A stretch of DNA of 64,000 bases from Taeniopygia guttata (taxonomy: Eukaryota > Chordata > Aves > Passeriformes > Estrildidae). Positions 44,546 through 57,299 of this stretch are shown piece by piece (position 1 is the stretch's first letter; each line of letters starts with the position of its first letter). Where the stretch lies: NCBI RefSeq assembly GCF_048771995.1, contig NC_133028.1, forward strand, positions 2,190,501-2,254,500. The letters are read 5' to 3'. The position numbers and the translations under genes are program-made. The notes under the pieces were generated by a model. It worked only from the letters and a program-made list of their open reading frames with translations. It had not been told where the DNA came from and did no database searches.

Positions 44546-45491
44546 GAAGAGGTTGGATTTTTTATTTTGTTTTTTTTTTTAATTTTTAAGTGCTCTCCTC
44601 TTCAAACCATTCGACGATTCCATGATTCTGGTTGTGAAAACACCCTTTTTGACCAAATTAAAATAGGATATTTCCCGTATTTCCTTTCCAAGGATTCACA
44701 TCCTTCCCCTTCGGAGCAGCGGAGCGCCTGGGGAGCGCTCGCTAATGAGATCAGTGGTTTGTTTTCATTTCATGGTGTAAAACCCCGGCCCCTTTGTTTC
44801 AGCTGGAAATTGCCATTTAACTCGCCAGCTATTGTTGGCAGTGTAAGGATGGAACAAGGTAAAGGAGGAGATGAAAATCTTGGGGTGACACAAGGGAGGA
44901 AGGCAGACAGGGTCAAAGTCAAGGGCAGAGACGGGAGATTCCCCACGCCCTTCTCTTGACAATAGGGCAATTTATTTCTGTTCCCTGGCTGGAAGACACT
45001 TTTATATCCTAATTTTAGCATCCTTTGAGCTGGTAAACGGGGAATATTATCGAGCAGGCAAGAATAGGAATCTCATTCACACAACCCCCGCTTGCAGATA
45101 GTTTCAACCCGATGTTCAGCCCTTCTTCCTCACGTTATTATTTTATACTTAGCAAAAAACAGCAGCCATCAAATCTCATTTTGTATCGCCAGCCCTTCCT
45201 TTGTTTTATTGTGTTGCCAGCGCAACACAGAGGAGCAGGAGAAAAATGAAGGGAGCATCAACACGAGGGGCTTTGTGGACGTTCCTGCAGATGCTCTGCC
45301 GGGCAGCTTCACCCCTCCTCCTTTTTTAGCTTTTTTTCTCAGTGTCCTCCTCTGCACAAAGCCCTTCTCGACTCCAAACATCTCCCAGCTGGTCGGGAAA
45401 GAAAAGTTTGTCATCATTGTCCTCAGCTCCTCCTCCTTCAGACAACAGATATTTTGCAGGCAGCAATTTGGCCATTTTCTTAGCTCTGGCG

Positions 45492-46099
45492 TGTGAAAAA
45501 TCGCCTGTTTTTTAAAATGTTAAAAGTTTAATAATAATAAAATTGTTATAAAAATAGTCATACAATTAGAAGAATAAAAATTTAGAGTTAGGACAATTAC
45601 AAGACAATAAAAAACAAAGAATTGCGGATGTCCGGATGCTCTCGGGCACTTAAGCCACGACAAGCACGCTTTGTGAACAAAGGAATAACCCTTAAAAAAA
45701 CCACAACATACCCTGTTGCATATTCATACATACTTCATGGTTATGCATACATTCTGTTTAAAATAAGACTCTCTCTCTGGAATATGTCAACTCCTTCTTT
45801 TAATCCCCACGGCGTTTTCGAGTCTGAGCAAGGCCTGAAGAAATTAGCTTCTTCTGATAAGCAAACCATAAATTCCTCTTCTCTGGAAGATTTTAGGTGT
45901 TTTGTGACTGTTATCTCAAAGTGAGTATCTCATTCTTTAAAAAAAAAACCCACATACATAGTTTTTATTTTAACTACAAAACTATATTTACCATACTATT
46001 AAAATGTTAATACAGCACTTCTAATCAATATAACATCATACATATAGTAATTAATTTAATATTTGCGAAAAGCCAATCATAAAATCTACATTTTTCACA
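45492..46099. mobile_element. Solo LTR family C, ends TGTGAAAAAT...ATTTTTCACA
   Basis: 608 bp with 10-bp inverted termini TGTGAAAAAT/ATTTTTCACA and near-perfect 5-bp target duplication TGGCG/TGGCA. A second copy starts near 63406. Confidence 0.82.
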
Positions 46100-46499
46100 T
46101 GGCACAAGACTGGATCATTTCTAATTACCTGGGATTGCGACTTAATTGTCTATTTTTGCCCAGGGAGACGGCAGATTTCCCTGATTATTTATTTATTTTA
46201 ATCTTGGAAAATAGCTTTGCCTTTGTCTCCCACAGAACAAAGAAACGTGAACACACGATTTAAACAGCGAGAGCCGTGATGGGCTGAGCCCATCCCCAGG
46301 GTGAAGGCGCTGCCTTTAATGGGGTTACACACAGCAGAAATAAATTTGGCCGGGAGTCTGTAATCACTGCCTGAATTAATGGAAAAAAAGGGGTTCTTTG
46401 GAGCAGGCTGAATAGCCCAGCTGCAGCAATTATCTCCTCACTCATCAGAATACCGAGGAAATTAGTTCCAGATATAAAACCGGTCAGCAGAGGCGAGAC

Positions 46500-46737
46500 A
46501 CCCACCGGGGATTTATTTCCCAGTTAAGGATACTGGAGATTCCCTTTCAATCCGTGTCTCCCACCCAGGATTTATTTCCCAGTTAAGGATTCTGGAGGTT
46601 CCTTTTCCATCCGTGTCTCCCACCCAGGATTTATTTCCCAGTTAAGGATTCTGGAGGTTCCTTTTCCATCCATGTCTCCCACCTGGGATTTATTTCTCAG
46701 TTTAGGATTCTGGAGGTTGCCTTTCCACCCACGCTGG
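46500..46737. repeat. 59-60 bp tandem repeat x4
   Basis: Units of GGATTTATTTCCCAGTTAAG, then GATTCTGGAGGTTCC and ATCCGTGTCTCCCACC. Confidence 0.93.
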
Positions 46738-47184
46738 TGCCACACGCTCATGGCTCGCCAGGGGTTCACGAGAGACAGGGACCTGCACATCAGTTTGTGC
46801 AATTTAATTACTTTTTTTCTTTTTTTTCAGGGATTTGGCAAAGTTTTGTCCCAAATCACCTCCCTGTTCCCCAGTTCTTGCCTTTAAAATTCTCAGTGTG
46901 GCTGAGCCTTGTCGTGGTCGTAGCTGGGGATGGAGGGAGCAGCATCATCACACCTACAGTGATTTACACAGATATTTATCCATCTGTTGGGAATCCACGC
47001 CTCTCCTGGGGCTTCTAGGTGGGTGATTTGGTTCTTGGGAAAGCCAAATATGAGACTTTTTGGCTGGACATGCCCCAGCCATGCTGAGCTTCAGAATCCC
47101 CCTGTGCTGAGCTGATCCCCCAGCGTGGGCAGCAGGGGAAGGGGAGGATTCTGCTCCTCTGTCCTGCTCAAGTGAGAGCCCACC

Positions 47185-47525
47185 TGCAGAGCTGCCCCAG
47201 CCCCAGGTCCAACATCAGAAGGAGCTGGAGCTGCTGGGGAGAGTCCAGAGGAGGCCACAGAGCTGCTCCCAAGGCTGGAGCCCCTCTGCTCTGCAGCCAG
47301 GCTGGGAGAGCTGGGAATGTTCACCTGGAGAAGGGAAAACTCCAGGGAAACCTCAGAGCACCTTGCAGAGCCTGAAGGGGCTCCAGGAGAGCTGGAGTGG
47401 GGCTGGGGACAAGGGATGGAGGGACAGGACACAGGGAATGGCTCCCACTACCAGAGGGCAGGGATAGATTGATAGTAGGGAGAAATTCTTCTCTGTGAGG
47501 GTGGTGAGGTCCTGGCACACTGGAA
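47185..47525 (+). mobile_element. CR1 LINE 3' fragment
   Basis: GAGCTGCTGGGGAGAGTCCA, then AGCTGGGAATGTTCACCTGG and GAGAAATTCTTCTCTGTGAG match the CR1 consensus order. Confidence 0.9.
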
Positions 47526-47655
47526 TATCTCATTCCACCCCCTGCCATGGACAGGGACACCTTCAACCATCCCAGGCTGCTCCAAGCCTCATCCAACCTG
47601 GCCTTGGACACTTCCAGGCTGGGGAATCCACAACCTCTCTGGGCAACCTGACCAT
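47526..47655 (-). mobile_element. CR1 3' fragment, opposite orientation, abutting the previous one
   Basis: TGCTCCAAGCCTCATCCAAC and AACCTCTCTGGGCAACCTG are reverse-complement CR1 blocks. Confidence 0.82.
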
Positions 47656-47737
47656 CTGATATGACAAATCTCCCTGCCATGTTCACTACAAGCAAAGGCA
47701 GCTCCAGGGCTAAAGTGTGCTTTCCCAGATATCCCAG

Positions 47738-48075
47738 GGATATCTTTGAGGCCTGACCTCCTGGGTGAGCCTGCTTTGAGCAGGAGGTTGGAGTAGAGAC
47801 ATCCTGAGGTCCCTTCCAACCTGAATTTCGCTCTGATTCCGTGCCATACCCATCTATTCCTTCTTTTGAAGAACCTTTCCAGAGCATCCAGGCTGTCAGG
47901 GAAGAGGCACCAGCACACCCCTCCACTCAGCAATTTCCTGATTTTTTGCAGACCAAATGCCACACTGGTAAATCTAATATGGCCAAACAAGATGGTCTTC
48001 AAGTTCCTTTCAACCCAAGTTATTCCACGATCCTATAGCACCTGGACCTGTCTTAAAACATGTTGAAATGAAGAA
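47738..48075. repeat. Dispersed repeat, copy 1 (partner 52925-53230)
   Basis: Begins with a CR1-type tail (GAGCAGGAGGTTGGAGTAGA, then GTCCCTTCCAACCTGAATTT), then CCTTTCCAGAGCATCCAGGC. By eye about 90% identical to the partner, same orientation. Confidence 0.85.
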
Positions 48076-48750
48076 CTTTTAATAAATGTTGCATTCCCTA
48101 TTTTGGGAGGCTTCATGCTGGCAATTTGCACATCAGCTACATCTGCATTGGATGGTGAGCAAAAAGAGACTGGCACATTAATTTTGTGTTTTCATTTTAA
48201 ATATCTGCAGGAAGGACATTTTTTGGAAAAATTATAATAGCTCCAGTTGACTCCCTTCACTCTCCCATTGAAGGAGAGGCTGGGAAGAAAAGCCTGTGAT
48301 TTATTTAAAGAGGGTTTTTTCCCCTCCTCCTCCTGGTACTCAGAGGCACGCAGAGCTTTGACTGAAATGAAAGCTTGGCTTGTGTGCCCTGCACCCCTCT
48401 GTGAGCAGCTACCAGGCACCACTTTGTGCATTGTGCTCGGCGTAAATAACCCAGCTGCTGCCACCGGTGTCACACAGGACCTCAGCAAAGGGCTCCTCCC
48501 GAGGAAAGCTGGCAAATGTGAGCCTCAGCGGTGGGAAAACCCTTTGGGAAGAGGTTACCCAGCTGGCTCAAGCACTGAGTTTCTCAGGGAACAGGAAAAT
48601 TGGCCGCCTCCATCCCACACTGCCCGTCACAGTCACAGCGAGTGACAGCAGGTGACACTGTGGCTCTGTGGGGTTTCAGGAGGTGGATGCTCTCTTTGGG
48701 GTGAAATACAAAAAGTCAGTGTTTCCTGTCGAGTCTTGACTTCTTTTTGC

Positions 48751-49269
48751 TGGGGTTGGGATTAAATGTGTGAGATGGTATTTCCTGTTTGGACTCAGAT
48801 GTTTGTTACTTCTTGTCTCTGTTACAGTTTGCCAAACCATGAGTTCTACAGCATTTCACTCTAACAAACTAAAAATTGAGCCCTATCTCTCTTTCTACAA
48901 GGCCTTTTAAGGATAAACTGTCTAATTAAGAAATGTCACCTAAATTATTTTTATTTTTAACCCAATAACCAACCACCCGTGCCCACAATGTGGACTTTTT
49001 ATCCAATTACACAATACCACCCACACCCATGGAGAAGAAGGTGAAGAAGAAGCACCAGCCATTGCCCCAAGACCTCCATTTTGCTTTATATATATTACTA
49101 TATTCTAAAACCTTAAACTATAAGTTTTCCACCCTGTGATATCACACACTTCTAGTGAAACTCCACACCCACAATCCCAGTTCTATCATCAATGTTGGAA
49201 GCCTCAGATCAATGCAGTGTGCCTGGCAGCACAGAAAGCCTAAAATTCTCAGTGACCAGGGTTCCAACA
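48751..49269 (-). mobile_element. LTR family A, copy 4
   Basis: Very similar to 23359-23908, including AAACCTTAAACT and TTTTCCACCCTGTGATAT. Ends AGGGTTCCAACA. Confidence 0.83.
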
Positions 49270-49739
49270 ACTTCCCAGCAAGTCCCCTCAGCCTTTTCCC
49301 AGCTGGCAGAACTCTGGGAAGCACAGTGTGCCTGTGCAGAGAATATTTTAATCTCTGCTGCTGTTATTAGTATTATCACTGCTAATGGTAATCGATAAAT
49401 TAAAGGCAATGGGATTCCCTGCTGAGTCTTTAGCGCTTGGCAAACACCCGCTGGGAGAGTAATTCCTGCTGGAATCGCTGTGGAGCCGGCTGGGATAGCC
49501 CTGGGGGAGATAGAGAGTTGTAAATCACCGTCTTGTAGAGACTGGTGTTGGTTTAGTGTGAAGAATAAAGAGCCCACAAAGGCTTTTGTGCTGTGGGTTA
49601 GAGTGCCACAATTCCTGCCCATGCCCGAGGGATGAGAAATCAGGGATGCTGTCCTTATTAAATCAGGAATTTTTTCTTGTGAAGAGCCCAAGATCTTTGA
49701 ATTTGGCCCATAGAGTGTGCCAACATGGTGAGGTTGGCA

Positions 49740-50035
49740 AAGGCAAAATAATCTGAAATATTTCAGGTGACAAGGGACAGGATAAGAGGATAAGCCTCAG
49801 GTTGCTCCAGGGTGGGTTAGATTAGATATTAGGGAAAATTTCCTCGTGGAAAGGGTTGTCCAGCCCTGGTATAGGCTGCCCAGGGCAGGGCTGGAATAAC
49901 CATTCCTGGAGGGACTTAAAAGTCATAGGAATGTGGCATTTGAGGACATGATTTAGTGGTGAACACGGTGGTGAGTTAATTATTGGACTTGGTGATTTTA
50001 GAGGTCTTTTCCAGCTCCAGTGATTCTATGATTTG
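49740..50035 (+). mobile_element. CR1-like 3' fragment
   Basis: GGTGACAAGGGACAGGATAA, GGCTGCCCAGGGCAGG, GGTCTTTTCCAGCTCC and a TGATTCTATGATTTGATTCT tail. Confidence 0.75.
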
Positions 50036-50039
50036 ATTC

Positions 50040-52040
50040 TTTGTAATCATCCCCTGCCCAGGTGCCTCCTGCTTGTCCCACAGCACAGACCAGTGGCTCT
50101 CCCTGCAGCAATTTGGGGAAAAAACTGATGGGAGCCACTGAAAGGGGCTGGGATGAGGCAAGATTTGAAGTTTCTTGAGTCATGGAGAAGTAGCTCCAGC
50201 AAAGCCTGACCCCTCCAACACTCAGCACTCAGTCCCACAGCAGAGAACAGACAAAAAGCAGATTTTGGGCTCTCATTTCCTAACATGTGGGGCCAAAACA
50301 GAGCTCACAGGAGCCTCTGCAGTTGTCCATGACCCTGCTGTGGCTTCCCAGGAAGCTTTTCACAGTGGGGTCTCACTTCTACATCTCCCTTAAGTTCTCT
50401 GGAGATTTTTTAGCTCATGAAACACAGCAAAGGCTGCTGGCCAATGCTGGAATGGAGTTCTCTTGGATCCTCTGTTTTTCAGTGGCGATTTCCCCAGCAT
50501 GTTAAGCAACAGGTTGGAACATTTCCCTTTCCAGCTGTCCTAGATGGGGAGAGAAGATTTTATTACTAACCCCAGATTTACAGCTGGTTGTGCCTGTGTG
50601 CTTTCCCAAGCTGTGTATTTCACAAGAATAATTGGGAAGGGGGAAGCTCTCCACAGCTTTCCTTCCCAAGGTTTCATTCAATGAGCTGCTCCATTTTCCT
50701 TGCCTGCAGCTGTGAAAACGCCGCGTGCCGAGAGGCAGAGAATTGACCAAACGCAACATTTTCCCCCGTGCATTCCCTCTGAAATCTTTGTAACTGCATA
50801 TTTGATTTGCAGAGGATCCTTTTGTGGTGGCCTCCAGGCTGACCTGCTCAGAGCAAGCCATAAAATGAGACGTGCTCCCCTAATTTGTCTTGGTAGCGGA
50901 GGGATGCGGCGGCTCGCGAGCCCGGAATGCTGCCACGCAGAGAGGCCTTGCTGAGAACATCCCAGTCTGCCTCTGGTAGAGCTCCAGGATCCATGCTGAG
51001 CATCAAATCCATGATTAAATGGCTCTGGGGGACACAATGCGTTCCTCCCCATCCATCACTGAACAAAACCTGGGAGCTGAGCCCGGCACGGTGCTCTGGC
51101 TGCTGGCTTTGTCCCAGTTTTCTCCCTGCTGGTTCCCACAGCCCCTCCATCAAGCTGTGAGCTCAGCCTTCCTCCCTCTAGAGCGAGGCAGGATGGAAGA
51201 GGAGGATAGAGTGCTGCTGGTTGTAATTATCATCAACTTTGTTTTCATGGATGAGTGAAAATGAGTTTAATTTCAATTTCTGCAGAGGGTGAAGGGAATC
51301 TCTGCTCGCCGTTTGTCGACCACACTCCTGGATTTCCACTGGGCAAGCCAAATCTGAAGGAAAACAACATCTTTCCAAGTGATCTCATTGTTGTTTCCTT
51401 CCCCTGGAGCCAACAAACAGAGTGCACAGTGAAATGGTCAGTGAGGTACTGCTCCATCGGATATCCGGGAAATGCTGCAGGGAACCTGCTCAGGAGCTGC
51501 ATTTTGCCATGAACGAGGCTCAAAAGGAGATTGAGAGGCAGTGGTGACTCTGCAGGGTGGAAATCAGTGATGGAGCCTGAGGACATAAATGTTCTTTGGA
51601 GAAAAAGAAAGGATTCAGAGGATTTAGATCTCTGATCCCACTGCAGCGCTGGTGGCTCCCTCCCCTTGCAAAGGATGTGGGAAGCACTGGAATGAGCATG
51701 GAGGTGGGTGGGAAACTCTTGGAGATGAATCAGCAGCATGAAAATCCTACTCTAAATAAAATGCTGACAAAAGGAGATGAGAAGCTTAGATGGCTTTTCC
51801 CTTCCTGACACCCCCAGCATTCTCTGCTCACATTTCTGAGACAGAAACAATTGCAAGCTGAAAATGGGGAGTCCAGGAAAGCAAAATTCCTGCTAAGGAG
51901 AAATTCTGGATGATTTCTGGGAGAAATGGTGGGTGAAAGATGAAAGGAAATCCTCCTAGAGAGCAAGAGCTTCTGTGGGTCTGTTTGTAAAAGGAAAACC
52001 AGGAGAAATTTTCATGGCTCATTCATGACAAGGCTCTGGA
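50040..52040. other. Intergenic; CpG-bearing non-repetitive segment at 50700-51060
   Basis: No gene recognised. The 50700-51060 part has isolated CpGs (GCGGCGGCTCGCGAGC) unusual for this desert and could be a conserved or regulatory element. Confidence 0.3.
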
Positions 52041-52044
52041 GTGT

Positions 52045-52225
52045 CAGGACAAGGGGAATGGCAGAGGGGACATTTAGATGGAATATTGGGGAAAAATTCT
52101 TTGCTGTAAGGTTGGTGAGGCCCTGGCACAGGTTGCCTGGCTCTGCTCATAGCAGGGAGGTGGAACAAGATAATCTTTAAGGCGTCTTCCAACCCAAACC
52201 ATTCTGGAATTCTATGATCAATATC
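52045..52225 (+). mobile_element. CR1 LINE 3' fragment
   Basis: GGACAAGGGGAATGGCAGAG, CTTCCAACCCAAACCATTCT and a GGAATTCTATGATC end. Confidence 0.85.
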
Positions 52226-52724
52226 TTCATAGAAACCCTAACAATTTTGCAGCATGATGAAACGAAGTGAACAGAAGCATCCTGGCCAATCTACTTTCTT
52301 AATCATCTCCTGTGGATGCCTTAGGAGGAGCCCAGACCTCTCCAGGACCACCATGGAGAAGTTTGGAGATGCTCTTCCCTTGCACATCCAACCTTTGAAG
52401 GTGCTGCAGTGCCTGAAGTCGCAGCCTCTCCCCAGGCCAACAGGCAGAGACTTGAGAGCGAGCTGGGGAGCTGCAAAATCAGGAGGTATTGGCTTAAATC
52501 AGGTTTTAAGCAGTGTAACCTCGGGCAGTGTTGAGAGGAGGCTCCTGAAAGGGTGAAGAACAATGAAGGGAGGGATTTGAGCTGAGAGGAAGCGGGATGG
52601 GAGAGGTGGGAAGTTGTTCCTGGAGATAACGAGATGCAGGGGAGGCCACACAGCAAATGCTGTGGGGCCTGGCTTCCTCTGTTCATCTGAGGCTCAAAAA
52701 CTGGGAAAAAAAAGATGAGTGTAG

Positions 52725-52925
52725 GGCTGGTTGGCTCCAGGAGGTGGTGGCCACACATCTGGAATGCTGAGGGTGGCTAGGGAGAGGCTGTGGGCAAGCA
52801 GTGGGAGAGGAGCAGATCCCAGGGATATCTTTGAGGTTTGGGGTACCAAGGAGGGTCTCAGGGACATTTCAGTGTCTCCATCCTTGGATGGTTTCAGGAG
52901 CAAACTGAAGACAGCCCAGAGCAAC
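52725..52925 (+). mobile_element. CR1-like fragment leading into the dispersed repeat
   Basis: GGATGGTTTCAGGAGCAAAC and CAGCCCAGAGCAACCTGG resemble a CR1 3' UTR. Confidence 0.6.
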
Positions 52926-53230
52926 CTGGTCTGACCTCCTGGGTGAGCCTTCTTTGAGCAGGAGGTTGGAGTAGAGACACCCTGAGGTCCCTTCCAACCT
53001 GAATTTCCCTCTGATCTTACCCAATACCCAAACTGTTCCTTCTTTTGAAGAACCTTTCCAGAGCATCCAGGCTGTCAGGAAAGAGACACCAGCACACCCC
53101 TCCACGCAGCAATCTCCTGATTTTTTGCAGACCAAATGCCACACAAGATGGTCTTCAAGTCCCTTCCCATCCAAGTTATTCCATGATCCTACACTTGGAG
53201 ATGTCCCAAAACATGTTGAAATGAAGAAAC
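52925..53230. repeat. Dispersed repeat, copy 2 (partner 47738-48075)
   Basis: Same order of blocks as copy 1, through CCAAATGCCACA to CATGTTGAAATGAAGAA. Confidence 0.85.
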
Positions 53231-56200
53231 CACGACATTAAATTACTCTCAGGGACAGTGGTTCCTTCCCCCATCTGGCATCAAACATCTTTTTTCTCCA
53301 TCCACTCTTGGAAAAGCCAAAAGGAACTTCAGCAGTGACCACCCTCAGCACCAAATTCTCTCCTTGCATGGTGCCAATCTGCAAATAGAACATCCAAAAA
53401 ATCCTTTCCATTTCCTGGTCACCCTCAGCCCCCTCTATTTCTTAGCCAAACTCTTAATTTACAAAGAGCAGTGGCTATAACAAAACAAGTCTGGGTAACT
53501 CGAGGTCAGCACTGCTATTTTTTGAGACGTTTCCTTTTCTTGCAGGATCTTGGTGTGTTGTGTCTCCATCACCTCCTGCATCTCCACCCTGTGTTTGATG
53601 GGTGTGTGGTGCCAGATTCAGGGTGGTATAAACAAGCAGATCTCAGCTTGTTGAAGTAACTCACCCTTTTGTTTTCTTTGACCTGGGGGCTGCTTTTTTT
53701 TTTTTTTTTTTTTTTTTGTGGTAAGAATAAAACAATCATTTCAGGGCAGAGGAAATTTTAATATCTCTCCTCCCAAAATAGCACTAGAGAAGAATGAAGA
53801 TCTTCTAGCCTGAAGAACTTGGAGATAGGAGGCTTTTTATAGCCATCATTATTTATTACTTAATTTTCCGTGCCCAGGTAAAAGTGGGAAACTTTTCAAA
53901 CAGTCTCGTTTTATCCCTTTCTCATGCTATTCATAAATTTTTCAGCAAGAGCTCTGTAGGCAGCAAGTCCATTCCCTGAATGAACATCCATTGCCTGGAG
54001 GGTGGACTCCTCTGAAGCATTCATGGGATCCCATAAATACAACAGGACCCCATAAATCTGAGCAAAAAGGAAGAAAAACAGTTCTTACGAAGCGCAGCAA
54101 AGGACTACCTTGTTTGTTTACCATGAAAGCACAGCACAATTCATGTTTTCTCTCCAAGAAATTGGAATTATTTCCTTAAAGGTGCTGTTACAATAGGAAA
54201 ATAGTTCCTTGATGCCACAGAGGGATAAGGAAAAAGCAAACTGAAAACCCTAAAGGATGGATCCTTGGATCTTAGAATACTGAAAATGGGATTTGTGAGT
54301 CATAAAGCTTTTCTGTTTGATATTTAGAGCTGCTGACCCTGAGTTTATTTCTGGAGTTGCCTTTGCCCATCAGGGATGGAGACACGTCTTCCTGGGGTTC
54401 CACCATCCTGGGAAGTCCTGCAGGATGGCTCATGGATGGTTCCTTAGCGTGCACCAGGACATCAAAGCCATCCCACAGCCCACATTCCCAGCAGCCAATG
54501 TTTTCCACGGGGAAGGGTTGTGCAGGTCCCAGTAGCATGGGATGTACCAATTAATTTTTACACAAAATTCAACCTCTAGCCTCACTGTGCAACCATCAGC
54601 CCAGGGTGGGAAGTTTAGGCATTCCTCATGGATGGGAGAATAAAGAACCTCTCCAGGTGCACATCTCAGGGTGAGCAGCTAATTTTGGCCTCTCTGTGTG
54701 TACAACATTGTTTTCTCCAGCAGGGATTTGCTAAAAATAAACAGGTATCCAGGGAAGAGGGTGTGAAGGCAGCTGTTTCCATGGGCAGAGGCCAACACTG
54801 AGGTACCCAAGCTGAAAACACAGCGAGGATCAGCTCTCGGCCAGGTCACACAAGCAGGCTCAACCCAGATCTGGTGTTTGCTTTTGAACAAGATCTAGGT
54901 CAGGAGGACCCACCAAGGAACACCAGCAGCAGCTTTCCCCCTCTTTGCAAACCACGCTGCTCCTCTCTTCCTCTCTTTGGGAATTGTTGTGGATTTCATT
55001 CAGCTTTTGCAGCCCTCAAAACGTGCAACAATAGTGGGATAGCGAAGCTGAGGAAGCTGGAGAGCAGGAACAATAGCTGATGTCACGTTCTTTCCCCTTC
55101 CACCTCACCTCACTCCTTCTCCAGGAAGCCTGAGCTCTCTGTTGGGTATTTTCCAGGTTGTTGACCTGATTTTTCATCCCAAGGGAAACACGAGGCTGCA
55201 GGCCACAGCAGTGGTGTGAAATGACTCCCTTTGTTGGCTGAAAGAGTCTTGGGGGCAAAATGGGCTTAAATCACATCCTGGGAATATCTCTTCTCCCTCT
55301 CCTCTCCCACCATAGCTTTGCTGTATTCCTGGGGCTTTGGAGTGCCTGGGCAGGCTCATGGAGATGAAGAGGAGATGGAAGGAGCCAACACAGCACCCAG
55401 ATGTTGCAGGGAAAGGTTGCACTGTCTCCTTCCTTATGTGAGTGTTGGAAGTAGGGGGGGCTTGGGAAAACCTTCTGGAAGCTGGTGGTTCATGGACTGG
55501 CATGGGACAACCAGCAGGAGCTCTGCAGGAGACTGTCCCACCCAGCAAATGACATGAGAAGCAGGAGGGAAGCATTTTTAGGATCCTTCTAGAGGGAAGC
55601 TAAGGGTTTTTAGCAATCCTGTGCATTTTCCTTCAGCTCCTGTTGCTGGTGCTGCCTTAGCAAGCTCAAAGTGTGTCCAGGGGCTCAAAAACCAGGGAGA
55701 GTTTAGGATTGGGATGGTGCCAGCTCCTTGTCAGCACAACCTGTGCTGTGGGGACGTGTCTGTACATGGAACCATCAGAACTTTATCAGGGCCAGCTAAA
55801 ACACTTCCAGGTGACTGCAGGGCAGCTGGGCCACGGCTCAGCATATTTATTTATCTTGTCTTTACTCTGTGGCAGCGAGCAAAGTCCAATTTGGTTTTTG
55901 GGGAAAAAAGGAAAGAACACTTTGGAACGTGTTCTCATCTGCACCAGGTTAAAAGCGAGGTGGGAGTGAAAGCCCCTGATTGTTTCCCACTGGATTGGGG
56001 TCCTTTGGGAAGGGAAAAGGAGCTTGCTTCAGGCAGCCCCATGTCTCCATCACACCCCAAAGCTGCAGATTTTGGGCTTTATGCTGCTGCTGGCAAATGC
56101 TGGTGTAATTAAAATAAGATGCAGACAAAGGGTCTTATCCCACTCTCCACCAGGGATGAGGAGCTGGGGTGATTAATGGGATGGACACAGTGCAGGGAGC

Positions 56201-56700
56201 TCGTCACAGATTAGCACTGGGGGATGGGGATTAACGTCCTGGGGGGGAATGAGAGCCTCCACTGCAAATTCAGTTCTCCTTAATGCTTACTCAACCTCAA
56301 GTCATACCATGGGGCAGCTCTTCCTTCCCCCGGGGGTGGGTGGTGAGGCAGGAGGATGCAGGAGGAGCAGGATGTGTTCCTCTCAGCTGAGCCATGTGTG
56401 ATTTACGGGTTTCCAGCCATGTGCCCCTCATGGTCCATTAAAGCCTGGCTCCCGCTCCTTCCCTGTGTTGTGATGACCTCAGTCCTTTATGGATCCTTGG
56501 AGGGTTTCTGTGCAGGACAAAAATCCCTAAAATCCCTGCTCCTGCACCCTGGAAGATGAAGGTGCTGGCTCAGTGTTTTGGCAATGGTGACACATCAGTA
56601 AAATAGGAAAAGACTGGGAAGGCTGGGGAAAAGGTGTCAGAGGCCAGGCAAGGCTGGGATCTCTGGGCAGAGCAAGATAAGGCAGAGGAGGCAAAACTCC
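53231..56700. other. Intergenic, nothing recognised
   Basis: One poly-T run (53693-53717). Open frames are short and unsupported on both strands. Confidence 0.5.
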
Positions 56701-57054
56701 CTGAATTTCTGGTGTGAAGAGAATAAAGGGTGTCTGTAAGGATGGTTGTGCTGGTATTAGGACACAGCCAGCACAGAGGGATGCTGGTTGTAAAGGGGGG
56801 TTATTTTTTGGGGATATCAAGAAAAGAACTATGTGGGGTGCTGGTGACAGAGGGGTGCCCAGATGGGGCTGTGGTGCTTTTGGGGCAGTGGGGTAGGGGA
56901 GGGGTCCCATGGGGGGTGCAATGCTGAGGGTACACGGGGAGCCAGGGCATGTCTGTGTGCTGTTGGGTTGTTTAGGGGGGCAATATTTTGGGGAGACCAG
57001 GGTACATCACTTCGTGGAGCTCCAGGACACATCATCCCTCGGGACTCTGCGGGA

Positions 57055-57260
57055 TATCTCTGTGTCCCCCTGCTCCTCGGGACTCTGTGTCACCCATCCC
57101 CAGAGGGTTTTGTGTCACCATTCTCGGGGGGCTCCGTGCCACCCATCCCCGGAGGGTTTTGTGTCACCCATTCTCGGGGGGCTCCGTGTCACCCATCCCT
57201 GGAGGGTTTTGTGTCACCCATTCTCGGGGGACTCTGTGTCACCCCTCCCTGAGGGCTTCA
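57055..57260. repeat. GC-rich minisatellite (GACTCTGTGTCACCCATCCC)
   Basis: About five units combining GTGTCACCCATCCCCGGAGG with GTTTTGTGTCACCCATTCTC. Confidence 0.9.
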
Positions 57261-57299
57261 GGGGGTTCCAGGAGACTCTGTGTCACCCCTGCCCGGAGG

